Shown in pieces: positions 7,623-14,909 of a stretch of DNA of 18,370 nucleotides. The stretch is from contig CAZXEU010000080.1 in the NCBI GenBank assembly GCA_964639665.1, positions 1-18,370 on the forward strand, in the 5' to 3' direction. The notes below the pieces were generated by a model. The model did not search any database. It saw only the letters and a program-made list of their open reading frames with translations, and was not told the origin of the DNA. The DNA is from CAZXEU01 sp964639665 (GTDB lineage Bacteria > Bacteroidota > Rhodothermia > Rhodothermales > Bin80). Position 1 is the first letter of the stretch, and each line of letters begins with the position of its first letter. The translations under genes and the position numbers were made by a program.

Positions 7623-8606
7623 TCAGTCCAGGTACAGCGCCTCGCGGCAGGCCCGGTACACCCGCTCGGCATCCGGCAGGTAGGCATCCATGAGATTCTT
7701 TGCGTACGGCGCGGGCGTATCGCGCGCGGTAACGCGCCGGATGGGCGAATCCAGGTAGTCAAAGCAGCGCAGTTGCAACTGAAATGCGATTTCTGCGGAA
7801 ACGCTGGCGAACGGATTGCTCTCGTCCACGATTACGCAGCGATTCGTTTTCCTGACGGAAGTAACAACGGCTTCCCAGTCGAAAGGCCGGATCGTGCGCG
7901 GATCAATGACCTCCGCCTCGTAACCATCGGCCACCAGGCGCTCGGCCGCCTCCATGGCACGCCAGTAGCTCTTGTTGTGCCCAATAATGGTTACGGCGTC
8001 GCCTTCCCTCGCAATGCGCGCCTTGCCTATCGGTATTGTATAGTCCTCCTCGTCCGAGACCTCGCCCCGCATCCCGTACATGAACTCGCTCTCCAAGAAC
8101 ACGACGGGATCGTCGTCGCGGATGGCACTCTTCAGCAGGCCCTTCGCATCATCCGGATTCGAAACGGAAATCACCTTGAGGCCGGGAAAGGTGCTGTAGA
8201 TGGACTCCACGCTCGTGTTGTGCGTCGCGGCGAGCTGTCCCGCCGCGCCATTCGGCCCGCGAAACACCACAGGAAGCGAAAACTGTCCGCCGGACATGTA
8301 CCGGATCTTGGCTGCGTTGTTGACGATCTGGTCAAAGGCCACGAACGCAAAATTCCAGGTCATGAACTCGATGATGGGGCGCAGCCCGTTCATCGCCGCT
8401 CCGACGCCGAGACCGGCAAAGCCGTTTTCGCTGATCGGCGTATCGATGACGCGGCGCGGGCCGAAGCGCTCGAGCATGCCCTCGCTCACCTTGTAGGCTC
8501 CGTCGTATTCGGCCACCTCCTCTCCCATGAGGAAAATGTCCGCGTCCCGGTCCATCTCCTCTACCATCGCGTCGCGAATGGCCTCGCGCAGTTGCAATTG
8601 AGCCAT
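7623..8606 (-). CDS. pdhB: Pyruvate dehydrogenase E1 component, beta subunit
   Basis: A 327-residue E1-beta subunit of the usual length. Landmarks are LREAIRDAM near the start, GEEVAEYDGAYKVSEG (28-43), the DTPISENGFAG segment with Glu60 at the position of the thiamine-diphosphate-activating glutamate, the GLRPIIEFMTWNF segment (about 74-86), GPNGAAGQLAATHN, and IDPRTIRPFDWEAV in the C-terminal transketolase-like domain. With E1-alpha it forms the alpha2-beta2 enzyme that decarboxylates pyruvate and reductively acetylates the lipoyl arm of E2. The start at 8606 has a weak AGG upstream and lies 31 bases after the pdhA stop, consistent with operon translation. The DNA strand opposite has a long open frame, which I treat as a shadow. 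Confidence 0.95.
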   Translation of the reverse strand: MAQLQLREAIRDAMVEEMDRDADIFLMGEEVAEYDGAYKVSEGMLERFGPRRVIDTPISENGFAGLGVGAAMNGLRPIIEFMTWNFAFVAFDQIVNNAAKIRYMSGGQFSLPVVFRGPNGAAGQLAATHNTSVESIYSTFPGLKVISVSNPDDAKGLLKSAIRDDDPVVFLESEFMYGMRGEVSDEEDYTIPIGKARIAREGDAVTIIGHNKSYWRAMEAAERLVADGYEAEVIDPRTIRPFDWEAVVTSVRKTNRCVIVDESNPFASVSAEIAFQLQLRCFDYLDSPIRRVTARDTPAPYAKNLMDAYLPDAERVYRACREALYLD

Positions 8607-8637
8607 AACCTAAATCTTCGGTCGCCGCTTCAGACCG

Positions 8638-9762
8638 CTACTCTTGCAAGAATGGAAAATCCTTTTGCGTGTACACGTGATCGTAGATAGCCTCCGGCTC
8701 CGGAAACGGACTGTTGTCCGCAAATTCGACAGAGGCCAGCACCTCATCCTTCACTTCCTTGTCAATGGCATCCAGGTGATCGATATCCGCCAGACCGGCC
8801 TCCAGGACATAGCTCTTGAGCCTGAGGATCGGATCCTGGTCCTTGTTGGCCTGCAGCTCTTCCTTCGTGCGGTACTTGCCGGGGTCACTCATGGAGTGGC
8901 CGCGGTACCGGTAGGTCCGGATTTCCAGGAGCGAAGGGATGTTGTTTCTCGCAAGACCAATATGGTGCTGCATGGCGGCCGCCACGCTGAAGACATCCAT
9001 GCCGTCGACCAGCGCCCCTGGCATGGCATATCCCACGCTTTGTTTGTACAGGTCGGTCTCGGCAGCAGAGCGCTCGACGGACGTCCCCATGGCATAATGG
9101 TTGTTCTCAATTACCATGATGACCGGCAACCCGTAGAGGCTCGCCAGATTGAGCGACTCGTGAAAGGATCCCTGCCACACGGCACCGTCTCCGAAGAAGC
9201 CGATGCAGACGCCGCCGTCCTCCTTGTACTTGTGTGCAAAGGCGATGCCCGCGGCCAGGGGAATATGCGCCCCCACGATGCCGTGCCCGCCGAAGAGGCC
9301 CTTTTCGCGGCTGAAAAAATGCATCGAGCCGCCCTTGCCTTTCGAGCAGCCGTCCTGCCGGCCAAAGAGCTCTGCCATGCAGCTGTCCGCACTCATACCG
9401 AGTGCGAGCGCGATGCCATGGTCACGATATGCCGTAATGCAGGTATCCAGCCCCACGTCCATGGCCCAGGCCGTACCGCTGGAAATTGCTTCCTGGCCTA
9501 TATATAAATGGAGAAACCCTCCAATCTTCTGCTTGCCGTACATCTGCGCCGAGCGCTCCTCGAAGCGGCGCTGCAGCAGCATGTTCTCGTATATGGCAAG
9601 CACGTCCTCCCGGGACATCCCCAGATCCTCGTGCGTAAACCGGTCGCCCGAAAAGACGCCGAAAGAGGCCTCCATGTAGGTCTCTTCCGGTGCCTGCCCG
9701 TTCGAGCCGATCACCGCTCCAGAGGACTCTATCGCCGCAGCTTTCTGGCTTGCCGTTGACAT
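8638..9762 (-). CDS. pdhA: Pyruvate dehydrogenase E1 component, alpha subunit
   Basis: A 374-residue E1-alpha subunit. It shows LLQRRFEERSAQMYGKQKIGGF (62-83), the HLYIGQEA motif, YRDHG (112-116), KGKGGSMHFF, and the thiamine-diphosphate motif GDG (191-193) ending in NN (220-221). It also has the loop YRYRGHSMSDPGKYRT (284-299), whose serines match the regulated sites of mitochondrial E1-alpha. The same frame stays open a further 351 codons upstream, but that stretch is antisense to the glycosyltransferase and icd genes, so I start at ATG 9762 (a weak CAGG lies upstream). ATG at residue 30, preceded by GGAAGAG, is a possible alternative that leaves the conserved fold intact. It is the first gene of pdhA-pdhB-pdhC-phosphoesterase. 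Its promoter must lie in the 162 bases shared with the divergent glycosyltransferase. I saw a TACAAT at 9771-9776 but no matching -35. Confidence 0.94.
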   Translation of the reverse strand: MSTASQKAAAIESSGAVIGSNGQAPEETYMEASFGVFSGDRFTHEDLGMSREDVLAIYENMLLQRRFEERSAQMYGKQKIGGFLHLYIGQEAISSGTAWAMDVGLDTCITAYRDHGIALALGMSADSCMAELFGRQDGCSKGKGGSMHFFSREKGLFGGHGIVGAHIPLAAGIAFAHKYKEDGGVCIGFFGDGAVWQGSFHESLNLASLYGLPVIMVIENNHYAMGTSVERSAAETDLYKQSVGYAMPGALVDGMDVFSVAAAMQHHIGLARNNIPSLLEIRTYRYRGHSMSDPGKYRTKEELQANKDQDPILRLKSYVLEAGLADIDHLDAIDKEVKDEVLASVEFADNSPFPEPEAIYDHVYTQKDFPFLQE

Positions 9763-9924
9763 GACGCCTGATTGTAGCCGTGCATTTCTGAACCGTCGCA
9801 GGGTAACGGATAAGCACCCCGATGGATCCGACGCAAAGGCCTGCGCCTGGCACGTGGCGGCAAGGCCCACTTGGATTTCGCTCGCCGGTCTTCGATCTTT
9901 CGGGCATCTATCCCGATGTGCCGG

Positions 9925-10653
9925 ATGAGCGTGCGCGCCCTCGTCATCATACCAACCTACAACGAAGTCGAGAATATAGCCTCGGCGCTGGACCGTGTGA
10001 TGGCGCAGCCCCACGCGCTCAGTGCGCTGGTTATTGATGACGGCTCGCCGGATGGCACAGCGGCCGAAGTGCGCCGGCTCGCAGCGGCACATCCCGGGCG
10101 CATTGAGCTCCTGGAACGAGACGGTAAGCAGGGCCTCGGCTCGGCCTACATCCTGGGTTTCAACTACGCGCTGGGGCGAGGCATCGACCTTGTACTCGAG
10201 ATGGACGCCGATTTGTCGCACAACCCGGACGATCTGCCCAGGCTCATGGCGCCGGTGATGGACGGCGAGGCGGATCTGGCCATAGGCTCCCGCTACGTGG
10301 CCGGCGTTCGCGTGATTGACTGGCCGCTGCCGCGCCTCATTCTTTCCTACGGCGCGGGCATGTATACGCGCCTGGTGACGCGCCTTCCCGTTCGCGACGT
10401 TACGGCCGGCTTCGTGTGCTATCACCGCCGCGTGCTTGAGCGCCTCGACCTGTCGCGCGTGCGCTCCAACGGCTACTCCTTCCAGGTCGAAATGAAGTAC
10501 CGCGCCTGGAAAAGCGGCTTCAGGCTCCACGAGGTGCCCATCGTATTTACCGAGCGGACGGAGGGCCACTCCAAGATGAGCCGGGCCATCGTGCGCGAGG
10601 CGGCCTTCAAGGTCTGGGAGCTCAGGCTGCGCGCGATATTCGGGAAACTTTGA
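9925..10653 (+). CDS. Polyprenol-phosphate mannosyltransferase-like family 2 glycosyltransferase
   Basis: A 242-residue GT-A fold enzyme resembling dolichol/polyprenol monophosphomannose synthases (DPM1 type). These move a sugar from a nucleotide donor to a membrane polyprenyl phosphate. Visible motifs are VIIPTYNEVENI (7-18), DDGSPDGT (38-45), GKQGLGSAYILGF (67-79), the metal-binding D94-A-D96 in EMDADLSHNPDD, GSRYVAG, DVTAGF, and the C-terminal EVPIVFTER..GHSKMS. No membrane segment follows, so it is the short, soluble form. ATG 9925 begins right at the fold. ATGs at 9916 and 9871 are in frame but add residues not typical of the family, and no start has a strong ribosome site. It is divergent from pdhA and 46 bases upstream of icd on the same strand. 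The donor sugar is not certain. Confidence 0.88.
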   Translation: MSVRALVIIPTYNEVENIASALDRVMAQPHALSALVIDDGSPDGTAAEVRRLAAAHPGRIELLERDGKQGLGSAYILGFNYALGRGIDLVLEMDADLSHNPDDLPRLMAPVMDGEADLAIGSRYVAGVRVIDWPLPRLILSYGAGMYTRLVTRLPVRDVTAGFVCYHRRVLERLDLSRVRSNGYSFQVEMKYRAWKSGFRLHEVPIVFTERTEGHSKMSRAIVREAAFKVWELRLRAIFGKL

Positions 10654-10699
10654 TTGGACTTTAGGGCGGGCAAACCGGAATTTGGGGCCCGAACAGCAG

Positions 10700-11956
10700 A
10701 TGAAGGAATCCATGGCCCGCGCACCACAGAGAATCACGGCAACTGGCGGCAGGCTCACCGTGCCGGACTGCCCCATCATTCCTTTCATCGAGGGCGATGG
10801 CATCGGGCCGGACATCTGGCGTGCCGCCAGCTTTGTCCTGGAAAGCGCCGTGGAGCATGCCTACGCGGGAAAGCGCCGCCTCCACTGGCACGAGGTCTAT
10901 GCCGGAGACAAGGCGCTGCAGGAGAGCGGTGAGTACCTGCCCGAGGATACGCTGGATGCCATCCGCGCGTACCGAGTCGCCATCAAGGGACCGCTTACGA
11001 CCCCCGTGGGCGGCGGCATTCGGAGCCTGAATGTGGCGCTGCGCCAGCGGCTGGATCTCTACGCGTGCGTGCGTCCGACGCGGCATTTTCGCGGAGTGCC
11101 GTCGCCTGTCAAGCACCCCGAGCGCGTCGACATGATCATCTTCCGGGAAAACTCGGAAGATATCTACGCCGGGATCGAATTCCAGGACGGGGACGAGGAT
11201 ACGGAGCGCGTAAAGCAACTCCTGAAAGAGGCCTTCCCCGAGCGCTTCGCCAAGATTCGGTTTCCGGATTCTTCCGGCATCGGCATCAAGCCCGTATCGC
11301 GCGAAGGCACCGGCCGAATTTTGCGGGCAGCGATCGACTATGCCATTTCCGAGCGCAAGAAGAGCGTTACGCTGGTTCACAAGGGCAACATCATGAAGTT
11401 CACGGAAGGCAGCTTCCGGGACTGGGGCTACGACGTGGCAGCAGAGCACTACGGCGCAGACCCGCTGGACGGAGGCCCGTGGCACGTACTTTCATTGCCG
11501 GACGGGCACCGCATTACCATCAAGGATGTCATCGCGGATGCTTTCCTGCAGCAGATTCTCACACGGCCCCTCGAATATGACGTCATTGCCACCATGAACC
11601 TGAACGGCGACTATATCTCGGATGCGCTTGCTGCGCAGGTAGGTGGCATCGGGATAGCGCCGGGGGCCAACATCAATTACGACAGCGGCCTTGCACTGTT
11701 TGAAGCCACGCACGGCACCGCTCCCAAGTATGCCGGCCTGGACAAGGTCAATCCCAGTTCGCTGCTGCTCAGCGGCGAAATGATGCTGCGCCACCTGGGC
11801 TGGACGGAGGCCGCGGACGCTGTCGTCGCCGCGGTGGAAAAGACCATCAGCGAGGGGCGCGTGACGTACGACTTTCACCGCCTGATGGAAGGCGCCACGC
11901 TGCTATCCTGCAGTGATTTCGGGCGCGCCGTGGCAGAGAACCTAAGCGCGGGCTGA
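10700..11956 (+). CDS. icd: Isocitrate dehydrogenase, NADP-dependent (type I, homodimeric)
   Basis: An enzyme of about 418 residues that oxidises isocitrate to 2-oxoglutarate and CO2. It matches the E. coli Icd pattern throughout: PIIPFIEGDGIGPDI, YRVAIKGPLTTPVGGGIRSLNVALRQ (containing the serine that is Ser113 in E. coli), FRENSEDIYAG, SVTLVHKGNIMKFTEG (catalytic Lys), DVIADAFLQQ and MNLNGDYISDALAAQ (metal aspartates). GTAPKYAG and VTYDFHRLMEG keep the Lys/Tyr and Tyr/Arg residues that select NADP over NAD. Start: ATG 10700 gives an N-terminus of normal length. ATG 10712, preceded by AAGGA at only four bases, and TTG 10682 are alternatives. The gene follows the glycosyltransferase by 46 bases and may be co-transcribed. 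The conserved serine is compatible with AceK-type phosphorylation, but no aceK is present here. Confidence 0.95.
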   Translation: MKESMARAPQRITATGGRLTVPDCPIIPFIEGDGIGPDIWRAASFVLESAVEHAYAGKRRLHWHEVYAGDKALQESGEYLPEDTLDAIRAYRVAIKGPLTTPVGGGIRSLNVALRQRLDLYACVRPTRHFRGVPSPVKHPERVDMIIFRENSEDIYAGIEFQDGDEDTERVKQLLKEAFPERFAKIRFPDSSGIGIKPVSREGTGRILRAAIDYAISERKKSVTLVHKGNIMKFTEGSFRDWGYDVAAEHYGADPLDGGPWHVLSLPDGHRITIKDVIADAFLQQILTRPLEYDVIATMNLNGDYISDALAAQVGGIGIAPGANINYDSGLALFEATHGTAPKYAGLDKVNPSSLLLSGEMMLRHLGWTEAADAVVAAVEKTISEGRVTYDFHRLMEGATLLSCSDFGRAVAENLSAG

Positions 11957-11960
11957 CCGG

Positions 11961-11986
11961 GTCCGGTTCCGGACGGTTGCAGCCGT
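11961..11986 (+). terminator. Possible terminator region of icd (two short hairpins, no T-run)
   Basis: Four bases after the icd stop, GTCCGG-TT-CCGGAC forms a tight stem (11961-11974). It is followed at once by ACGG-TTGCAG-CCGT (11973-11986), which shares two bases with the first and so is an alternative fold. There is no T-run after either, so this is at best a weak or factor-assisted terminator. Confidence 0.3.
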
Positions 11987-12276
11987 TGACCGCGCTACAG
12001 GCGTTTGTCTTTGCTCTCGTTATAGGCTGACAGAATCTGCAATAGTCCGGTCTGATCCAGGACAGCGAACAGCGTGACCGCGGTGAGGAGTACCTGACGC
12101 ATTGTCGGCCGGTGGCCCGGTCCGGGAGCCCGTGGCAATATCGGCTCGGGGCGGCGGGCGATCGCCGTTTCGCAAGTGCCCGCGGCCGGCAAAGCTGTAT
12201 GATTGGTCCACGCGGAGTTAGTAGCTACCGTGCGTGAATGAATAAGCCGCTGTGCAAATCGCCCCCCGGGGCAAGA

Positions 12277-12291
12277 CCGCCAAGTTGGCGG
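12277..12291. terminator. Perfect 15-base palindrome downstream of the two-component gene
   Basis: CCGCCAA-G-TTGGCGG is a perfect inverted repeat about 55 bases beyond the stop of the minus-strand regulator gene. GCCCC-CC-GGGGC lies next to it (12261-12272). On the minus strand it is followed by TCTTGCC rather than a clean T-run. It could be a transcript end for either convergent gene or a protein-binding site. Confidence 0.3.
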
Positions 12292-12345
12292 CAGACTGGC
12301 CGTCCCAGATCCGCGTGCATTTGACAATTCCGGCCCGACCGAGTG

Positions 12346-14703
12346 CTAGCCTGCGCCGGAATCAGGCATCTTGTAGCCGACGCCATGCACGTTATATATA
12401 TAGACAGGCCTGGCGGGATCATCTCCAAGCTTGCGCCTGAGCTTCATCACGGCACTCCGCACAAGTCCCGGGTGTGAATTGCTCTGATCCTCCCATACCG
12501 TGCTGATGAGGTCGCCGTATGTAACCAGGCTGCCCGCATTGTGCGAGAGCACGCGCAATAGCTCGAATTCCGTGGAGGTCAAATGCAGTTCCTTCCCTGA
12601 AACGGTGACCTCCCGCTTGTCAAAGTCAATGGACAGGTCCTCCAGCGTAAACCGGTGGGGAAGGCCACGTACCCGCAATGCCGACCGAATCCTGGCCGCA
12701 AGTTCCGTGCGCGATAGCGGCTTCACGACATAGTCAAGGGCTCCCGCATCCAATGCTCGCGCGATGGTTTCATCCTTGTCGTAGCCGGATATGATAATGA
12801 CCGGAAGGTCCGCCATTTGAGGGATTTGCTCCATCAGCTCAATCCCGTCCGTGCCCGGCAGCATAAGATCCAGCAGAACTAGCTGCGGCTGCTCCTTTGC
12901 AATCAGGCCGGGAACGTCCGCCGGATTGCCGGTCGCAATCGGCGCAAAGCCCTCCGCTTTGAGCAGTTCCCTGATAGAGCGAAGCGCAAACGGATCATCT
13001 TCCACGACGAGAATGCGGGGCGACGGGAATTCAGACCGGACAGATTTTCGGCGCTGGCCACCACGGGCAGCGCCCTTTCCTGCGACATCCTGAGCAACAG
13101 CCGGCAGCGTGAATGAAAAGACGGCTCCCTGTCCGGTGCCTTTGCTCTCCGCGCGGATCTGCCCTCCGTGGGCGTCTACGATGCCCTTGCATATGGCAAG
13201 CCCGAGACCCGTGCCCTCTACGCCGTGACTCTTGTCGCCACTGAGTCGCGTACGCTTTTCGAACAGCCGGGGCAACAGCTCCGGCGGCAATCCGCGGCCT
13301 TCATCCGCGACGGAAATGGCCACAACATCACCTTCACGCTTCGCCAAAACCCGGATCGGCGCATGCTCCGGCGAATGTCGTGCGGCGTTGTCAAAGAGAT
13401 TGCAGAGCACCTGGGCAATGCGCTGCTTGTCTGCCATGACCCGCGGAAGGTCCGATGCCAGATTGAACTGGAGCGGATTCCCGGAGCGGTTGCCCAGGAA
13501 CATGCTCCGTGCCTGCTCCGCTACGGCCGCAACCTCCACAGGCTCGGCGTGAACCGACAGCGTGCCGGACTCGATGCGCCCCGCATCCAACAGGTCACTG
13601 ATCAAGCCGCTCATGTGATCCGCTTGCGTATCAATTATGCGCAGGAACTGGAGTGCATCCGCCCGATCCAGGGTCCTTGAGCCCTGGAGCGCCGTTGCTG
13701 TCGAACCCTTTATCGAAGTAAGCGGAGCGCGGAGCTCGTGACTTACCAGCTCGATATACTGATCCTCCACTCTTGCGGACTCACGAAGCGGCTTCAGATC
13801 CTGCAACGTTACGATTACAGACTCGATAACGCCATCGGGCGCCGTTATCGGTCTGGCATTTGCTACCGCTGTCACGGTCGGACCTTCCAAAATGGTAAGC
13901 TCGATCTTCTCACCCCGCACGGGCTCGACGCAGGAAAGCAAGTGTGCAAGTACAGCCTCGCTGAGCAGAACCTCCTTCCCGTCCGACCGACGGATCCTCA
14001 ATTCCGACACGCGGCGTCCCGGTGAACCAGCGGCGGCGCACAGGTAATCGACAAGCCGCTTTGCTTCCTGGTTGACCAGAATGGGGCTGCCCGACTTGGC
14101 ATCCAGCACCAGCACGCCTACCGGAGACATTTCTACAAGCGCCTCAAGTCCGGCTCGTGCCCGCTGCTCATTGTGATGTGTGCGGGCATTGGCAATTGTT
14201 GTAGCGGCCAGTGAGGCAAACAACCGCAACGTCTCCTCGTCTTCTGACGTGAAGCGCGAATCGTCCTCCTTGCACATCAGATAGAAGTGGCCGACTTGCT
14301 TGTCGAGATGGTACAGGGGCATTCCCAGGAAAGTCCTTGATCGATCCAGACCCTGGGACTTAACCCACTTTCGCGTGCCAATCGGCAGATTGTCCACTTC
14401 ACACACTCCTCGCACCTCTCGAAAAAACTCAAATGCTTGCGGTCCATCTGGCCAAGTCATAATGGCCTCGAACTCCGCGGCCGTAAAGCCGGCCGTGACA
14501 CACTCTGCAGGCTGCCCGTCCTCGTGAACGGTTACTATGAGGCCATACGGGGCGCCGGAAAGCGCGCATGCATTCTCCACGATACTGCGCAGCACTGTTT
14601 CTACGTCAAGACTGGCGTTGACCTGCACCACGGCCGCGCACAAGCGCGAAATGCGCTCGCGCAGCAATTCTGTCTCTCGCCGCGGCACCCCGTCTCGCTT
14701 CAT
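12346..14703 (-). CDS. Single-polypeptide two-component regulator: GAF, PAS-like, histidine kinase, receiver, OmpR-type DNA-binding domain
   Basis: A 785-residue protein with sensor, kinase and output in one chain. Residues about 20-175 form a GAF-like sensor (start SLDVETVLRSIVENA, end FASLAATTIANAR). Residues about 183-305 are PAS-like (LVEMSPVGVLVLD..VIVTLQDLKPL). HisKA follows with His322 in ELVSHELRAPLTSIKG. The ATPase domain has N435/N439 (CNLFDNAARHS), D467-E-G-R-G and GTGLGL (497-502). The receiver has the acidic pair D569/D570, phospho-acceptor Asp612 (LLDLMLPGTDG), Ser639 and Lys661. Residues about 685-780 are a winged helix of the OmpR/PhoB type (LTSTEFELLRVL, RSAVMKLRRKLGDD, VHGVGYKM). 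There is no membrane segment, so the signal is probably cytoplasmic. Hybrid kinases usually lack this output or carry an AraC-type one. It is downstream of the peptidase gene on the same strand, 206 bases away, so probably separately transcribed. The target genes are unknown. Confidence 0.93.
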   Translation of the reverse strand: MKRDGVPRRETELLRERISRLCAAVVQVNASLDVETVLRSIVENACALSGAPYGLIVTVHEDGQPAECVTAGFTAAEFEAIMTWPDGPQAFEFFREVRGVCEVDNLPIGTRKWVKSQGLDRSRTFLGMPLYHLDKQVGHFYLMCKEDDSRFTSEDEETLRLFASLAATTIANARTHHNEQRARAGLEALVEMSPVGVLVLDAKSGSPILVNQEAKRLVDYLCAAAGSPGRRVSELRIRRSDGKEVLLSEAVLAHLLSCVEPVRGEKIELTILEGPTVTAVANARPITAPDGVIESVIVTLQDLKPLRESARVEDQYIELVSHELRAPLTSIKGSTATALQGSRTLDRADALQFLRIIDTQADHMSGLISDLLDAGRIESGTLSVHAEPVEVAAVAEQARSMFLGNRSGNPLQFNLASDLPRVMADKQRIAQVLCNLFDNAARHSPEHAPIRVLAKREGDVVAISVADEGRGLPPELLPRLFEKRTRLSGDKSHGVEGTGLGLAICKGIVDAHGGQIRAESKGTGQGAVFSFTLPAVAQDVAGKGAARGGQRRKSVRSEFPSPRILVVEDDPFALRSIRELLKAEGFAPIATGNPADVPGLIAKEQPQLVLLDLMLPGTDGIELMEQIPQMADLPVIIISGYDKDETIARALDAGALDYVVKPLSRTELAARIRSALRVRGLPHRFTLEDLSIDFDKREVTVSGKELHLTSTEFELLRVLSHNAGSLVTYGDLISTVWEDQSNSHPGLVRSAVMKLRRKLGDDPARPVYIYNVHGVGYKMPDSGAG

Positions 14704-14707
14704 AGTT

Positions 14708-14714
14708 CCTTCCT
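14708..14714 (-). promoter_or_regulatory. Ribosome binding site of the two-component regulator gene
   Basis: The minus strand reads AGGAAGG four bases before ATG 14703, with its first AGGA seven bases away. This is one of the clearest ribosome sites in the window and fixes the start of the regulator. Confidence 0.6.
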
Positions 14715-14834
14715 ATCTATGTTCGACGCCAAGTGCACTCCGGCGTTTCGAGAATGCGCCCGCACCATGCATATCGTGACATGGCGCCTTCTTTCCGGCT
14801 AGGTCTGACGGTTGCAGGTTATTTCACGGCTCCA

Positions 14835-14865
14835 CACAAGGTACGCAGTCGCGAACAGTACGCAA
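14835..14865 (-). promoter_or_regulatory. Possible Bacteroidota-type promoter upstream of the regulator gene
   Basis: On the minus strand a TTG (14863-14865) is followed after 19 bases by TACCTTGTG (14835-14843). This is one mismatch from the TAnnTTTG element described for Bacteroidota primary sigma factors, at about the expected spacing. It would leave a leader of about 125 bases. The match is short and could be chance. Confidence 0.22.
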
Positions 14866-14909
14866 GTTGCCCACCTGGCAGCACCGTACGACGCCGGGTT
14901 GAACGTGTC

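Larger units (their letters stand above)
11957..12345. other. Gene-free convergent gap between icd and the two-component gene
   Basis: These 389 bases lie between two convergent stops. I see two small hairpins just after icd and a 15-base palindrome near the other end, listed separately. A minus-strand frame encodes a 35-residue hydrophobic peptide (12102 to 11995), but it has no ribosome site and I do not call it. A TTGACA at 12321-12326 on the plus strand lacks a usable -10 at 17 bases. No tRNA-like fold was recognised. Confidence 0.6.

Noticed and set aside
6384..9507. Long plus-strand open frames opposite pdhC, pdhB and pdhA (287-325 codons).
   Set aside because: They mirror strongly supported genes codon for codon, have His/Arg-rich compositions without domains, and lack ribosome sites.
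9763..10815. The pdhA frame stays open 351 codons further upstream, giving an apparent 725-residue protein.
   Set aside because: The added part is exactly antisense to the glycosyltransferase and the start of icd, has no domain, and the E1-alpha family starts near ATG 9762. Codon bias in GC-rich DNA explains the open frame.
10661..11485. A 274-codon minus-strand frame opposite icd.
   Set aside because: Antisense shadow of a highly conserved enzyme with no recognisable domain.
11995..12102. A 35-residue peptide with one hydrophobic segment (MRQVLLTAVTLFAVLDQTG...) in the convergent gap.
   Set aside because: No ribosome site, no promoter and no known family. One hydrophobic stretch of this length is expected by chance.
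12321..12349. TTGACA on the plus strand in the convergent gap.
   Set aside because: The hexamer 17 bases on (TGCTAG) matches the -10 consensus poorly, and no plus-strand gene follows.
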